This document shows, in pieces, positions 48,003 to 56,751 of a DNA stretch of 64,000 bases (the stretch's first letter is position 1; every line of letters begins with the position of its first letter). Below the pieces are notes generated by a model that had not been told where the DNA came from, ran no database searches, and was given only the letters and a program-made list of their open reading frames with translations. The translations under genes were made by a program, and so were the position numbers. The stretch is from CAVORB01 sp963736235 (GTDB lineage Bacteria > Pseudomonadota > Gammaproteobacteria > Chromatiales > Chromatiaceae). The DNA is taken from the NCBI GenBank assembly GCA_963736235.1, contig CAVTOR010000023.1, forward strand, positions 90,226-154,225, read 5' to 3'.

Positions 48003-48429
48003 GGTTCTCCCCGTAAATCTCGTTTAACCCCCATTCGAGCACCTTGCGGACCCGCTCGTTGAGTAAAGACTTCGCCTCGGTCGCACCCACCCAGCGAAAC
48101 TCATGATGCTCCGGGACGCCGAGCTCCGCGCTCACCGGGAGGTGCACCGTTCCGCCCGGAGACTCGGCAAGGTAATAGCGGGCGATCTTGCCCTCGCCAT
48201 AGGGTAGGGTTTCGGTGTACGCCTCGCCCCAGCGGAAGTCCAGATGATCGAGCCCCGTCTCTTCCGTCACCTCCCGAAATGCAGTTGCCAGCGGGTCCTC
48301 CGTAGGCTTGACCTCTCCCTTGGGGAAATCCCAGTAGCGGTAGCACCGCAGCAACAGGAAACGCCATTCGCCCTCGACGCTGCGCACGACCACCACGCCC
48401 GCGGAACGTTTTCTGAGTTTCATTCGCAT
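47962..48429 (-). CDS. Nudix hydrolase, diadenosine-polyphosphatase-like
   Basis: A 155-residue Nudix protein with a perfect Nudix box GEVKPTEDPLATAFREVTEETGL near residues 38-60. The preceding KRSAGVVVVR...RYWDFPKGEVKP resembles Ap4A-type hydrolases more than MutT. It likely cleaves a nucleoside-diphosphate derivative. An ATG at 48429 or 48423 is possible. It is followed by yceH with a 41-base overlap, so they probably share a transcript. Confidence 0.85.
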   Translation of the reverse strand: MRMKLRKRSAGVVVVRSVEGEWRFLLLRCYRYWDFPKGEVKPTEDPLATAFREVTEETGLDHLDFRWGEAYTETLPYGEGKIARYYLAESPGGTVHLPVSAELGVPEHHEFRWVGATEAKSLLNERVRKVLEWGLNEIYGENHDGREPEEPRTGE

Positions 48430-48757
48430 TCACACATCTCGGCGGATTTCCCTGGATACCGGAAAACTGAGCTCGGGCCAAGATGGTCCGTCGCGGAGTC
48501 ATTTCCGATTATCCGCTAATCTACCCGATCTGCTACGATCTTCAGCGCCGAGCTTATGGATTCACCGGTACATGCCCGGAGTCTCGTGTGGGCGCGCACT
48601 CGGCTGCACGAACCGCGATACGCCGGCTTCCGGCTACGTGCGCGCCCTGGCGATGCCAGCCGGTGACCTGAGAGGACCGTACTTGGCAACGAATGCGCAA
48701 ACGTTCGTTGTTGGCTGAGACGCGACTAGCGCACCCAAGAAAAGAAACAAAAAAACT
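48430..48757. other. Divergent region with an inverted repeat before the glycosyltransferase
   Basis: No gene is supportable here. A perfect 7-bp inverted repeat CAACGAA / TTCGTTG (48687-48693 and 48704-48710, ten-base spacer) lies 47 bases before the GT2 start. It could be an operator or a leader hairpin. Composition falls toward AT at the right end, where the glycan block starts. Confidence 0.3.
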
Positions 48758-49774
48758 ATGCTCGTCAGTATCATCATTACCAATCGCAACTACGGAGAGT
48801 ATATCGGACAAGCGATCGACAGCGCTCTGAACCAGACGTATACGCCCATTGAGGTGATTGTCGTCGATGATGGATCAGAGGACGATTCCAGGGAGATCAT
48901 CTCTCGTTTCGGCACGAGAGTCCGCTCGATCAATAAGGAATGGCAGGGTCAGTGTTCCTGCTTCAATGCAGGTTTCGCGCAGAGCAGCGGAAACTTGGTC
49001 ATATTTCTCGATGCGGACGACATGCTAATGCCAGATGCCGTCGCTCATCACGTCGCCTGCCACTCCGATCCGAAAGTCGTAAAGTCGAGCGGCTATCTTG
49101 AGCCAGTCAATGCAGACGGGTTCTCGATCGGGGGCAGAATACCTGGGCGGCTGTTTCCATCTGGGGACTACAAGGCACATTTTGTCGAGCGGGGGCCTGG
49201 GGCCTATCGCTCGGCGTTTACCTCCGGTAATGCCTGGTCGCGATGGTTTCTCAAGCGCGTGCTGCCCTTACCCCATGATGATCGGATCGGCGCAGATGGT
49301 TACCTTACGGCAATCGACGGCTTCTTCGGCAACATCGAGAGCATTCAAGGCACGGTTGCACGTTATCGAATCCATGGCCGGAACAAGGGTCCCTGGCTTG
49401 TCTCGGATACCCGTCAGTACTTACGTCGGCGCGTCAACGGATGGGAACACCGGATTGAATTCGCGAAGAAGTGGGCCGAGCGTCTCGGCCTTGACGTGGA
49501 CGCAGACGCCTGGACTCATAGAAACCCGCGAATGGTTCTGATGAAGCACGCATCGAAACTCATCGGTGAAGCGGAACAAGGGCCGCAATTCTGGGAACTG
49601 GTATCCGCACCTTACCGGAGCTCCAGATACTCCCTGTCTCGCTCGGCGGCATTGACTTTCGCCTATGCGTTGAGTTTCTTGCTGCCCCTCTCTGCGGCTC
49701 TCCGACTAACTAGACGACTGTTGAATCTGGATGTCTTGGGAAGCGCCAGCGGCGAGGAGCATGCTTCGCGGTAA
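48758..49774 (+). CDS. Family 2 glycosyltransferase
   Basis: A 338-residue GT-A transferase. The donor-binding motifs are SIIITNRNYGEYIGQAIDSALNQTY, VIVVDDGSEDDSREI (near residues 33-47) and LVIFLDADDML (near 82-92, DxD). A hydrophobic C-terminal region (about 295-325) may attach it to the membrane. Composition is clearly lower in GC than the chromosome core, which suggests acquisition with the neighbouring GNAT genes. It is convergent with them and should add a sugar to a surface glycan; donor and acceptor are unknown. Confidence 0.9.
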   Translation: MLVSIIITNRNYGEYIGQAIDSALNQTYTPIEVIVVDDGSEDDSREIISRFGTRVRSINKEWQGQCSCFNAGFAQSSGNLVIFLDADDMLMPDAVAHHVACHSDPKVVKSSGYLEPVNADGFSIGGRIPGRLFPSGDYKAHFVERGPGAYRSAFTSGNAWSRWFLKRVLPLPHDDRIGADGYLTAIDGFFGNIESIQGTVARYRIHGRNKGPWLVSDTRQYLRRRVNGWEHRIEFAKKWAERLGLDVDADAWTHRNPRMVLMKHASKLIGEAEQGPQFWELVSAPYRSSRYSLSRSAALTFAYALSFLLPLSAALRLTRRLLNLDVLGSASGEEHASR

Positions 49775-49870
49775 TCTCCGTCCGTAACGGAGCGAGCCCC
49801 GTGGCGCATGGATGTGACGCCAATTGCGATCGCCGCGCCTGTTCTATCGGCCTTTCGCCGGGGAAAGCGG

Positions 49871-51034
49871 CTACGGCTTGCGTGATCTCGCTGCACGTTC
49901 GGCGCATAAGAACCGGTCGTTATTGAGTCGAAGCAGAATTTGCCGATATCCTTTGTAGACTAATTGCGCAAGCTTGCCCGCGATGGTCTTCTTAAAGACG
50001 ACAGTGCGGTACAATACGACATCGTCTGGCCAGAGACGGTCCACGACCTTGTTCTTGAAGGCGCACGAATCCACGAGCGTAAATCCTTTTTCCAACACGC
50101 TCTTGATATTCAACAGTTCCAGCACCACCCCCGGATGATACTGCTTGTACGTCTCATTGTAGGTTGTTTTTATTTCGTAGGCGTTGTTCTGCGCCTTGAA
50201 GCGGAAGGATACGGCTAATACGTCATCATCTTTGACAAGAGCCTGGAATTCAATTTTCTTTGTCTTCTCGCCCCGACTAATCGCTTCTTCAAGGTAGTTC
50301 CTTCGGTTAATATCAGAAGATGTGACATGTCCGTGTCTCGCTTTCCAGCTGATATTTTCCGTATCCATGTAGAGCGGCAGCCAGCGATCTAAAAGATCAT
50401 CCTCGGCAGTAATGTATTGAGCGCCAACTTTTTCCAGTAGTCTTGTGATGATCCGCCTATTCTCTTTGCGATACTTTCTCGGCAACTTGCTTTGGTACTC
50501 TTCCCAGCTCGTGGATTTTACGACCGCTTTCCTCGACCTACGAATTTGGCAGAAACTGCAACCCGCGGCGATTTCGAATCCTTCCTTGCGATGAGTTGGC
50601 GATACAATCATCTGGACCTTGAGGCGATCCATAACCTCGCGAAAAACTGACGTCAGTGGAACACCTCCATCGTATAGAACGTCGGACATGAGGCAATCGC
50701 GGAACTGCCATAGCATCAAATAGGGAAAGAAGACGGCTTTTCGCTTTAGGCAAACCGGGAACAGGCAGACGAGTCGACCGGACTGGTACCCGGTAACGAT
50801 GAATACCTTCTCACTCTTGTCGAGGTGCTTGACCGCCGACAACAGATTCCACCGTTCGTAGAACGGATTGGGAATACGCGCGTTGTCGGCCAGAAGGTCC
50901 CACGCGTCTGGATCGATGGTGGCGGCATCATCTCTATCGACAAGCCGAATATCGATGCCCAGCGGATAGGCCCTCGCTGGCCCTGCGCCAGCGGTGGGTT
51001 TTGATTCGGGCGCGCCTATCGGGGCAGCGCTCAC
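49871..51034 (-). CDS. CelD/BcsL-like GNAT acyltransferase (first)
   Basis: A 387-residue protein of the FemAB/CelD-like acetyltransferase group (Acetyltransf_6). The C-terminal GNAT part contains FQALVKDDDVLAVSFRFKAQNNAYEIKTTYNETYKQYHPGVVLELLNIKSVL, the usual strand-helix that binds acyl-CoA. It has many Lys and Arg and markedly low GC. It lies in one operon with a second, diverged GNAT protein (four-base overlap) and a PglK-like exporter, so it probably modifies a sugar or peptide of a surface polymer before export. Confidence 0.75.
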   Translation of the reverse strand: MSAAPIGAPESKPTAGAGPARAYPLGIDIRLVDRDDAATIDPDAWDLLADNARIPNPFYERWNLLSAVKHLDKSEKVFIVTGYQSGRLVCLFPVCLKRKAVFFPYLMLWQFRDCLMSDVLYDGGVPLTSVFREVMDRLKVQMIVSPTHRKEGFEIAAGCSFCQIRRSRKAVVKSTSWEEYQSKLPRKYRKENRRIITRLLEKVGAQYITAEDDLLDRWLPLYMDTENISWKARHGHVTSSDINRRNYLEEAISRGEKTKKIEFQALVKDDDVLAVSFRFKAQNNAYEIKTTYNETYKQYHPGVVLELLNIKSVLEKGFTLVDSCAFKNKVVDRLWPDDVVLYRTVVFKKTIAGKLAQLVYKGYRQILLRLNNDRFLCAERAARSRKP

Positions 51035-52152
51035 GAATCCGTCACCCGCCTGTGCTTCGGTCCGCCCGTTTTCCGCGGCTCGAGCAACCTACCCAAGAGC
51101 CTGCGGGGAAAAGCAAGCAGAACAGGCAGGGAGACACGCAGGATCGTAAGTTTTCGGCTGGCCAGCAAACGGTCGGCCCACGGCGTCAAGTACGCGGCGA
51201 ATCCAGCCAGGTAGTCGCCTTCATCGAAGGCACCATCGTGAAAATAGCGCAGGAACAGGCATGTACTTACCATCCCGGGTGAATATTTCGCGTAGCGCTC
51301 GTCGTATGTCCCGTGGGAGAAATAGACCGTCTTGCCCTCGACGTACGCAACCTCGGCCGCCACGGGTTCCTCGTCCACGAACAAGAAGCCGACGCGCAAC
51401 GCCCCGCGAGCGGCAAGGCGGGGAAACAGGTCATGGTAGAAAGCCAAGGTCCGCTCATCCTTGCCGATTCCGACGCGGCCCGATTTCCAACCCTTGGACT
51501 CGAGCTCGACGTAAAGGCGCAGGGGGGTCTGCCAATCATCCGGCCCCTCATAGACTTGAAAGCGCAAGCGTTCGCCGAAAGCGTTCTGCATGCGCGCAAC
51601 CTTCTTGCGCATCTTGGGGTGGGCCTGCCAGCGTTCCGACCAGGAGCGGTCGAGCTCAACTATGGGGCTCGACTGGCCGTCGCGAACGCGTACCCAATAG
51701 AGGGGGGGGCGGAACAGGCGCGGAAGCTCGGATGTCGCGGCCAGGCCTTCGGGAATCTCCACCAGATGAAATCGATGCCAGCGAGCCCGGTTCGAAATCA
51801 GGAAACGCGCCAATGCTGGCCAGGCGGTATCCTCGAACCCGCGTCGGATAAGCGGATAGGGCTTATCGGCCTCCCATTGCGCCGCGTACTCCAACTGCAA
51901 AAAAAACCGGCCAGCATCCTTGGGGCGAGAAAGCTGAAACGGGAAAATGGCAACCACGCCGTCCTTTCCCGTCGCCACGAGCACATAGAGGAAGATGTTC
52001 GGTGCTGAAAAGGCCGTTACCGAGGCCATGAAGAAATCGAAGCCGTTGAAGACGGATCTGTACGTGCAGTCGGCGTGGAGCTCTCTCCACGCCTTCTCGA
52101 GCGTGGCTACCGCCTGCGGCGATTCGTAGCTTGCGATACTGAGCTCGCTCAT
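51031..52152 (-). CDS. CelD/BcsL-like GNAT acyltransferase (second)
   Basis: A 373-residue relative of the neighbouring protein, but more GC-rich. The GNAT core includes LRVGFLFVDEEPVAAEVAYVEGKTVYFSHGTYDERYAKYSPGMVSTCLFLRYF. It shares the order strand-PVAAE-strand-HGTYDE-YSPG with the CelD/FemAB group. Its ATG begins immediately after the exporter stop (TGAATG), and its own stop overlaps the next gene by four bases. Paired enzymes suggest two acylation steps or two acceptors. Confidence 0.75.
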   Translation of the reverse strand: MSELSIASYESPQAVATLEKAWRELHADCTYRSVFNGFDFFMASVTAFSAPNIFLYVLVATGKDGVVAIFPFQLSRPKDAGRFFLQLEYAAQWEADKPYPLIRRGFEDTAWPALARFLISNRARWHRFHLVEIPEGLAATSELPRLFRPPLYWVRVRDGQSSPIVELDRSWSERWQAHPKMRKKVARMQNAFGERLRFQVYEGPDDWQTPLRLYVELESKGWKSGRVGIGKDERTLAFYHDLFPRLAARGALRVGFLFVDEEPVAAEVAYVEGKTVYFSHGTYDERYAKYSPGMVSTCLFLRYFHDGAFDEGDYLAGFAAYLTPWADRLLASRKLTILRVSLPVLLAFPRRLLGRLLEPRKTGGPKHRRVTDS

Positions 52153-53865
52153 TCAGAAACGCCCCGCCAACTTCACCAGACCATCGGCCCGATCCCAGAT
52201 CGCCGCCTTGTGCGTGACGAAGACGACCGTCTTTCCACTTAGGTCCAGGAGATGGGAGAGAACGAGTTCCTCGGTCGCGGCATCCAACTCGTTGGTCGCC
52301 TCGTCCAGCACCAGTACATCGGGATCATGATAGAGGGCCCGGGCGATGCCTACTCGCTGCCGTTCGCCGCTGCTCAAGGTGTGACCCCCGTCACCAACCG
52401 GCGTGTCGTAGCCGAGAGCTAGTTGCTCCGTTGCGAGCCGATGAATTCCCGCGGCGCGAGCGGCGGCCTCGACCCGTCCCGCATCGATATCCGTTTCGCC
52501 GAGGGCGATGTTCTCGGCCAAGGTGCCATCGACCATCTGCACCTGTTGGGGAACGTAACCGATGCCATTCTGCCATTGTCGCCGATTATTGGCAGTCAGA
52601 GGCACGCCATCAACGAGGCAGCGCCCCGATGAGGGCTCGATCAAACCCAACAGCAGGTCGAGCAGCGTTGACTTGCCGGCGCCGGAGGGACCGATGACGC
52701 AGGTGAGCCGCCCGGCAGGAATAACCGCATCGAGGCCTTCGAAGACCGCTGACGCCGCGTGCGGATAGCGGAAAGAGACTTGCTCGAGGCGGATTTCTTT
52801 TGCCAGGGGCAGACGTCCGAGCGCCACGGCTTCCGGCGCCCGGGACTTGCTGCGCTGGTCCAACTCCGACAAGAGGTCATCGACCACGGTAGCGCCGTAT
52901 CGAATCGTCTCGACCCCTTTCAGCAGCGACTTCAGCACGGGGACCAGCCGATAGGCGGCGAAGGCATAGAACGCGAGCACCCCGATGGCGCTGAAATTCG
53001 ATTGGGGCAGATCGGTCAGATAGAGCGCAACCGCCAGTAGCAGACCGAAGGCCATCACCTCGATCAACTGCGCCGGAACAAAATTGAGTATCTCGTAGCG
53101 GTTGGTGATCCTTACGACATCCTTGGCGGGCACGGCGAAGCGCTGTACGAAGTAGGATTTCTTTCCACCGATCTTCACCTCCTTGAACAGCGCCAACGCT
53201 TGCGACAAGCCGGCGAACATACCAGCCTCCGCTTTGGCGTGCGCCTCGCCCAGGCGCTCGACCTCGCGCACGATAAAGAAGTGCACCAGCAGGTAACCGC
53301 CGCCCAGGACGATGGCGGTCAGGGCCGTCGCCCAAGGATTGACGAGAAGCAGCAGGCACGTGATGGAGACGGCGACGATGATGTCGGCGACCAGGCCCAT
53401 GGCGGCCATCAGCGTCTGGATAACAACCCGCTCGACCTCCGACAGGATGGTGGTCGACATCTCGGAGACCTTACGGCGGTTGAAATCGAGCAGCTCTTGG
53501 TCGAGATAGAGCGACAGCAGCCGGATCGACAGGTGGTAGCGTTTTTCGTTAAACAGGCGCAGCGACAGCCAATAGTCGAGCATGGTCAAGGCGTTGCTGA
53601 TGACGAGCACCACGAGAGCGAACAACCCCGTGACCCATACGAGCTTGTCGTCCAAGCCAGCGGGCAGGATTCCCTTCAGCAGGATGAAAAAGCGGCTGGT
53701 GTCGGCCAGCGAAGGATCGCTCAGGATGGCGATGAAGGGCATGATCGACGCAACGCCGAGCGCCTGTATCACGCCGTCCGCCGTGGCGACGGCGAGCAAC
53801 ATCGCGATGCGTCGTAGCTCCGCGCCCTCGAAAAGAGACAACAATCGAACAGCAGTACTTGACAA
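52153..53865 (-). CDS. ABC exporter with fused permease and ATPase (PglK/MsbA-like)
   Basis: A 570-residue half-transporter: six hydrophobic segments (about 1-310) followed by an ATPase with Walker A VIGPSGAGKSTLLDLL near 380, Q-loop GYVPQQVQMVDGTLAENI near 430, signature TLSSGERQRVGIARAL near 485, Walker B VLVLDEATNELDAAT and the switch His in VFVTHK. Architecture and the V-x-Q-x-x-x-M-V-D-G-T pattern resemble PglK and other lipid-linked-oligosaccharide flippases. Start is TTG 53865. It is the first gene of the minus-strand glycan operon. Confidence 0.88.
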   Translation of the reverse strand: MSSTAVRLLSLFEGAELRRIAMLLAVATADGVIQALGVASIMPFIAILSDPSLADTSRFFILLKGILPAGLDDKLVWVTGLFALVVLVISNALTMLDYWLSLRLFNEKRYHLSIRLLSLYLDQELLDFNRRKVSEMSTTILSEVERVVIQTLMAAMGLVADIIVAVSITCLLLLVNPWATALTAIVLGGGYLLVHFFIVREVERLGEAHAKAEAGMFAGLSQALALFKEVKIGGKKSYFVQRFAVPAKDVVRITNRYEILNFVPAQLIEVMAFGLLLAVALYLTDLPQSNFSAIGVLAFYAFAAYRLVPVLKSLLKGVETIRYGATVVDDLLSELDQRSKSRAPEAVALGRLPLAKEIRLEQVSFRYPHAASAVFEGLDAVIPAGRLTCVIGPSGAGKSTLLDLLLGLIEPSSGRCLVDGVPLTANNRRQWQNGIGYVPQQVQMVDGTLAENIALGETDIDAGRVEAAARAAGIHRLATEQLALGYDTPVGDGGHTLSSGERQRVGIARALYHDPDVLVLDEATNELDAATEELVLSHLLDLSGKTVVFVTHKAAIWDRADGLVKLAGRF

Positions 53866-53990
53866 CGTTGGACGCCACGAACGCAGGAAACGGAAGGTCG
53901 TCGCTCTTCGGACCCTCTAAACGCTTAATCTTGGTCCGAAAAATCAGCTGATCACTGTGCCGCAATTACCTCCAATCTTCAAGTGAATGC

Positions 53991-54000
53991 CAAGGAATCC
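53991..54000 (+). repeat. Left 10-bp target-site duplication
   Basis: CAAGGAATCC abuts the left terminal repeat and recurs at 55930-55939 in the same orientation beyond the right terminal repeat. Ten bases fits the 8-10 bp duplications made by ISAs1-type elements. Confidence 0.85.
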
Positions 54001-54021
54001 CACGGCGAATCCGTTCTAGCC
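54001..54021 (+). repeat. Left terminal inverted repeat of the insertion sequence
   Basis: Starts CACGGCGAATCCG and contains CTAGCC at 54016-54021. It matches the complement of the right end at 16 of 21 positions, including GGCGAA and CTAGCC. The CTA also serves as the complement of the transposase TAG stop. Confidence 0.8.
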
Positions 54022-55901
54022 CGCCTGAGCTTGGAGGGACGGCGAACGGTGCCGGGAGTTGTCGGTCATGCGCAGGTAGTCGAAGACCAGGCGGACATTG
54101 CGCGCCAGGCGCTGGATGGTCGCGGCGACGGTATCGCGGGACTTGGACCTAATGGCACCGGTGGCGAAGCGGCGTAGGGCGGTAATGTTCTCGGGACCGT
54201 GTCCGGTGCGGATGGTGCGGCGATCCTCGTCCCAGTTCCAGTCGAGGATGTAGTGGCAGCCGTTCTCGACGGTCCAGTGGCCGCGGTTGAAGGCCAGGAT
54301 GGCCGCGGCGCTGGCGGTTGTCGGGGAATGGCTGGTGATGCCGTAGACGGTTTCGGTCGAGCTCTGGCCGGTGGTCTTCTCGATGGTGGGGCGGGCGATG
54401 ACGAAGACTTGGCCGACACCGGGGAAGTCGAGGTAGTCGTTGAGGGCGGTGCTGGTCCAAATGCAGCGCTGCTCGATGCGGCCATGGGCCAGGGTGAGCG
54501 GCTCGGTGAAGTCGGGTGTGCCGCGGCCCTGGAAGATTAGGCGGATGTCTTCGCGCAAGATCGGCTGATTGCCTTTGACGGTGAAGACGTAGTCGGCGTT
54601 GCGCTCGATGAGGTATTGGGCGAGCTTGCGTTGGGTCAGCAGGGCGTCGGCGGTGATGGTCTTGCCAGCGATATCGATGGGTTCCAGCAGCGGGATGACC
54701 ATCCCGATCTCGTTGGTTTGCTTGACCTCGTCGCTGCCGCCTACGGGCAGGGAGCCGACTTTTTTTGAGTGTGGCAGGTCTGGCTCTGGTGGCCGACGAC
54801 GCCGAGGATGTGGGTCTGGCGATCTTCGGCATCGATGGCATTGCACATCGTCTTGCCGTCGATGGCCAGCCCTTCGTCGGTCGCCGCCCGCTGGGTGTTC
54901 CAGCGTTGTAGGGCGCTGTCTAAGGCATCCGGGTCAACGCGGGTGAGCACCTCGCGGATGACGGTACGACTGGGTACCGCGTAGCGACGGTTGCGGTAGC
55001 AACAGCGAAAGCGCGCCCGCGCCTTCTGGCCAAGGTCTTGGGCCCACAGGCTGATGGCTTTGTAGCCGCGCATGCCGCACAGGGTGGCACCCGCGGCGAT
55101 GGCCAGCACCGCGGGCAGGGGATGGAGGCGTCCCTGGCCGCGGCGGGGATCGGGGATGTCGGCAAAGAAGTCGGGCAGAGAGAGCATCTGTTCGGCGCTC
55201 AACATGATGTTCGGGGCTCCGTGACGATACTGGGGGTCGAGTACGGGAGACGACAGGCAGGCCTGGGCTTGGGCGTGCAGAGGGCGGACAAAGACGCGTT
55301 TGGCGGCGCTCGGCGCGGCGCTGTAGCCCGTGCGAGTTCGGCGAAAACCGCGGGTATCACCCACATAGCACCAGTTGGCGGCGCGGTAGATCGTGCCGTG
55401 GAAACGCCGCGGATCGACAAAGGTCTCCAGCAACAGCAGCGGGTAACCGAAGCGCTCCCGCCAATCGCTGGCCAGACGGCGTTCGCTCAAGGCCAGCACC
55501 CGCGAAGCGAGGTTCGCGACGTGGTACTCGGGCAGGATCAGAAACCGGCTGTTGTTGGCGACCAAGTGCAGGCGGTCGTATTGGTGGCGGAAATCCCAGC
55601 CGATCCAGACGTCGCGCGCCGCGCACTTCCAGGCCGCCGCGGAGAAGTTCAGCAGGGCCAGCCACTGCCCGTTCCAGGTGGCGACATACCACAGGGTGTG
55701 GCCGATCTTCGGCAACGCCCCGAGGTAGTGATAGGCCCCCATCAGGGCCTGGAAGCGTCCCTCTTCATGCGCAGCAACGGGTTGTAGGACAATCTCTCGC
55801 AGGTTCAAGCGCCGGGCCTCGGACAACGGGATGTCGACTGGCGTTATACCTGCCTGGCAGGGCGTTGTCCAGAATCGAGGCCAACTCCTTGTTGCGACCA
55901 A
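54016..55901 (-). CDS. Fused DUF4338 (DruA-like) / ISAs1 DDE transposase, two frames joined by -1 shift
   Basis: If the -1 shift occurs, a 628-residue product. N-terminal 230 residues match DUF4338/DruA: MGAYHYLGALPKIGHTLWYVA, NNSRFLILPEYHVANLASRVL, and GYPLLLLETFVDP...FHGTIYRAANWCYVGDTRG. From about residue 250 the ISAs1 transposase begins (DFFADIPDPRRGQGRLHPL), with DDE residues likely in AIDGKTM, ITADALLTQ and GHWTVENG, then WDEDRRTIRTGHGPENI. Frame one ends shortly after the heptamer A AAA AAG at 54765-54759; reading in the -1 frame continues VGSLPVGGSDEVKQTN. A five-pair hairpin starts eight bases downstream. Start TTG 55901 lacks a ribosome-binding site, so the N-terminus may be incomplete. 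Confidence 0.8.
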
Positions 55902-55908
55902 TAATCTC

Positions 55909-55929
55909 GGCTAGGGCAGCTTCGCCCTG
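55909..55929 (-). repeat. Right terminal inverted repeat of the insertion sequence
   Basis: Read from the outer end on the minus strand it starts CAGGGCGAAGCTG and contains CTAGCC, matching the left end at 16 of 21 positions. The 10-bp duplication follows directly. Confidence 0.8.
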
Positions 55930-55939
55930 CAAGGAATCC
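55930..55939 (+). repeat. Right 10-bp target-site duplication
   Basis: CAAGGAATCC, identical and in the same orientation to 53991-54000. Together the two mark a single simple insertion. Confidence 0.85.
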
Positions 55940-56223
55940 CTGGTGGCGTGCCCCACGAACTACAAGAACACCGGCACCAATGACATCCCGCGCCGCTTCA
56001 GAAGAACGTTCAGCTATCGCTCGTCAACGCGGAAATCGAGCCATCGGCGAGTGAACCGAGGGCTGCCATGTCCGGCCTCGGCATACTCGGCGAAAAAAGA
56101 CCCGGAAGACACTGCTCGCGAATCAGGAACCGTGAATAGCGGTATGACAGAAATCTTCCGGAATGCGAGGATTCCGGAGCGAACGGCGCGAGACACTCGC
56201 CAGCACTGCGGCGCCGCGGGGCC

Positions 56224-56751
56224 TCATTCCGGCATGTTCGGTGGGTCCATGTCCAGCAGGGCGGGTTCCTGGCAATGGCTCTCCTTGGCCAGCCAGTCCT
56301 TGAGCAGGTCCACGTGCTCGCTCTCCTCGTCCGATATCTCTCCGGCAATGCGGCGCACGGCCGGATGTGGCGAGCTCATCGCAACGTGGGCGTAGAAGTC
56401 TCGGCCGCGAATCTCATTGTGGAGTGCGAGGTCCAGGGCCTGCACCGCGGTCATCAGGTAGTTCGCGTCAAACTCCAGGCAATCGCTCTCGGGGGCGGAA
56501 GGGCAGTTCCACTTGAAGTCCCAGGGCGCGATCTCGGGCAGTGTAAGCCCCTGCGCCCGACCCTCTACGTCCAACGCATGTTCCTGGCTCATCGTTGCCA
56601 GATGCTCGAAGAGCTCGGCTACTTCCTCGTTGTTGTGGATCGCCATACTTTGGGCCAGCTGGAGATAACGCTCCGCGGACTCGTGCTCCAGTTCCAGGGC
56701 ATGGGAGAGAAATTCGCCGACGGTCTTGATGGTCTTGTGGAAGTCGTTCAT
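56224..56751 (-). CDS. Ferritin-like diiron protein
   Basis: A 175-residue four-helix protein with a likely diiron site: LELEHESAERY (helix A), MSQEHALD (helix B), LHNEIRGRDFY (helix C) and SDEESEHVDLL (helix D), giving two EExxH-type pairs. It resembles rubrerythrin-type ferritin-like domains without a rubredoxin part. It overlaps korB by four bases (ATGA), so it is made with the oxidoreductase. It may protect the oxygen-sensitive iron-sulfur enzyme or store iron; this is inference from position. Confidence 0.75.
   Translation of the reverse strand: MNDFHKTIKTVGEFLSHALELEHESAERYLQLAQSMAIHNNEEVAELFEHLATMSQEHALDVEGRAQGLTLPEIAPWDFKWNCPSAPESDCLEFDANYLMTAVQALDLALHNEIRGRDFYAHVAMSSPHPAVRRIAGEISDEESEHVDLLKDWLAKESHCQEPALLDMDPPNMPE

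Larger units (their letters stand above)
54001..55929 (-). mobile_element. ISAs1-type insertion sequence with a DUF4338/DruA-like cargo domain
   Basis: A 1,929-bp element bounded by imperfect terminal inverted repeats (16 of 21 positions match between 54001-54021 and the complement of 55929-55909) and by 10-bp direct repeats CAAGGAATCC. It carries one minus-strand gene almost from end to end; the stop codon lies inside the left repeat. Its termini are well preserved, which suggests fairly recent insertion. It lies at the outer edge of the low-GC glycan block, upstream of the exporter. Confidence 0.88.

Noticed and set aside
49776..49792. Hairpin CTCCGT / ACGGAG after the glycosyltransferase
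   Set aside because: A six-pair stem without a T-run on either strand; not enough to call a terminator.
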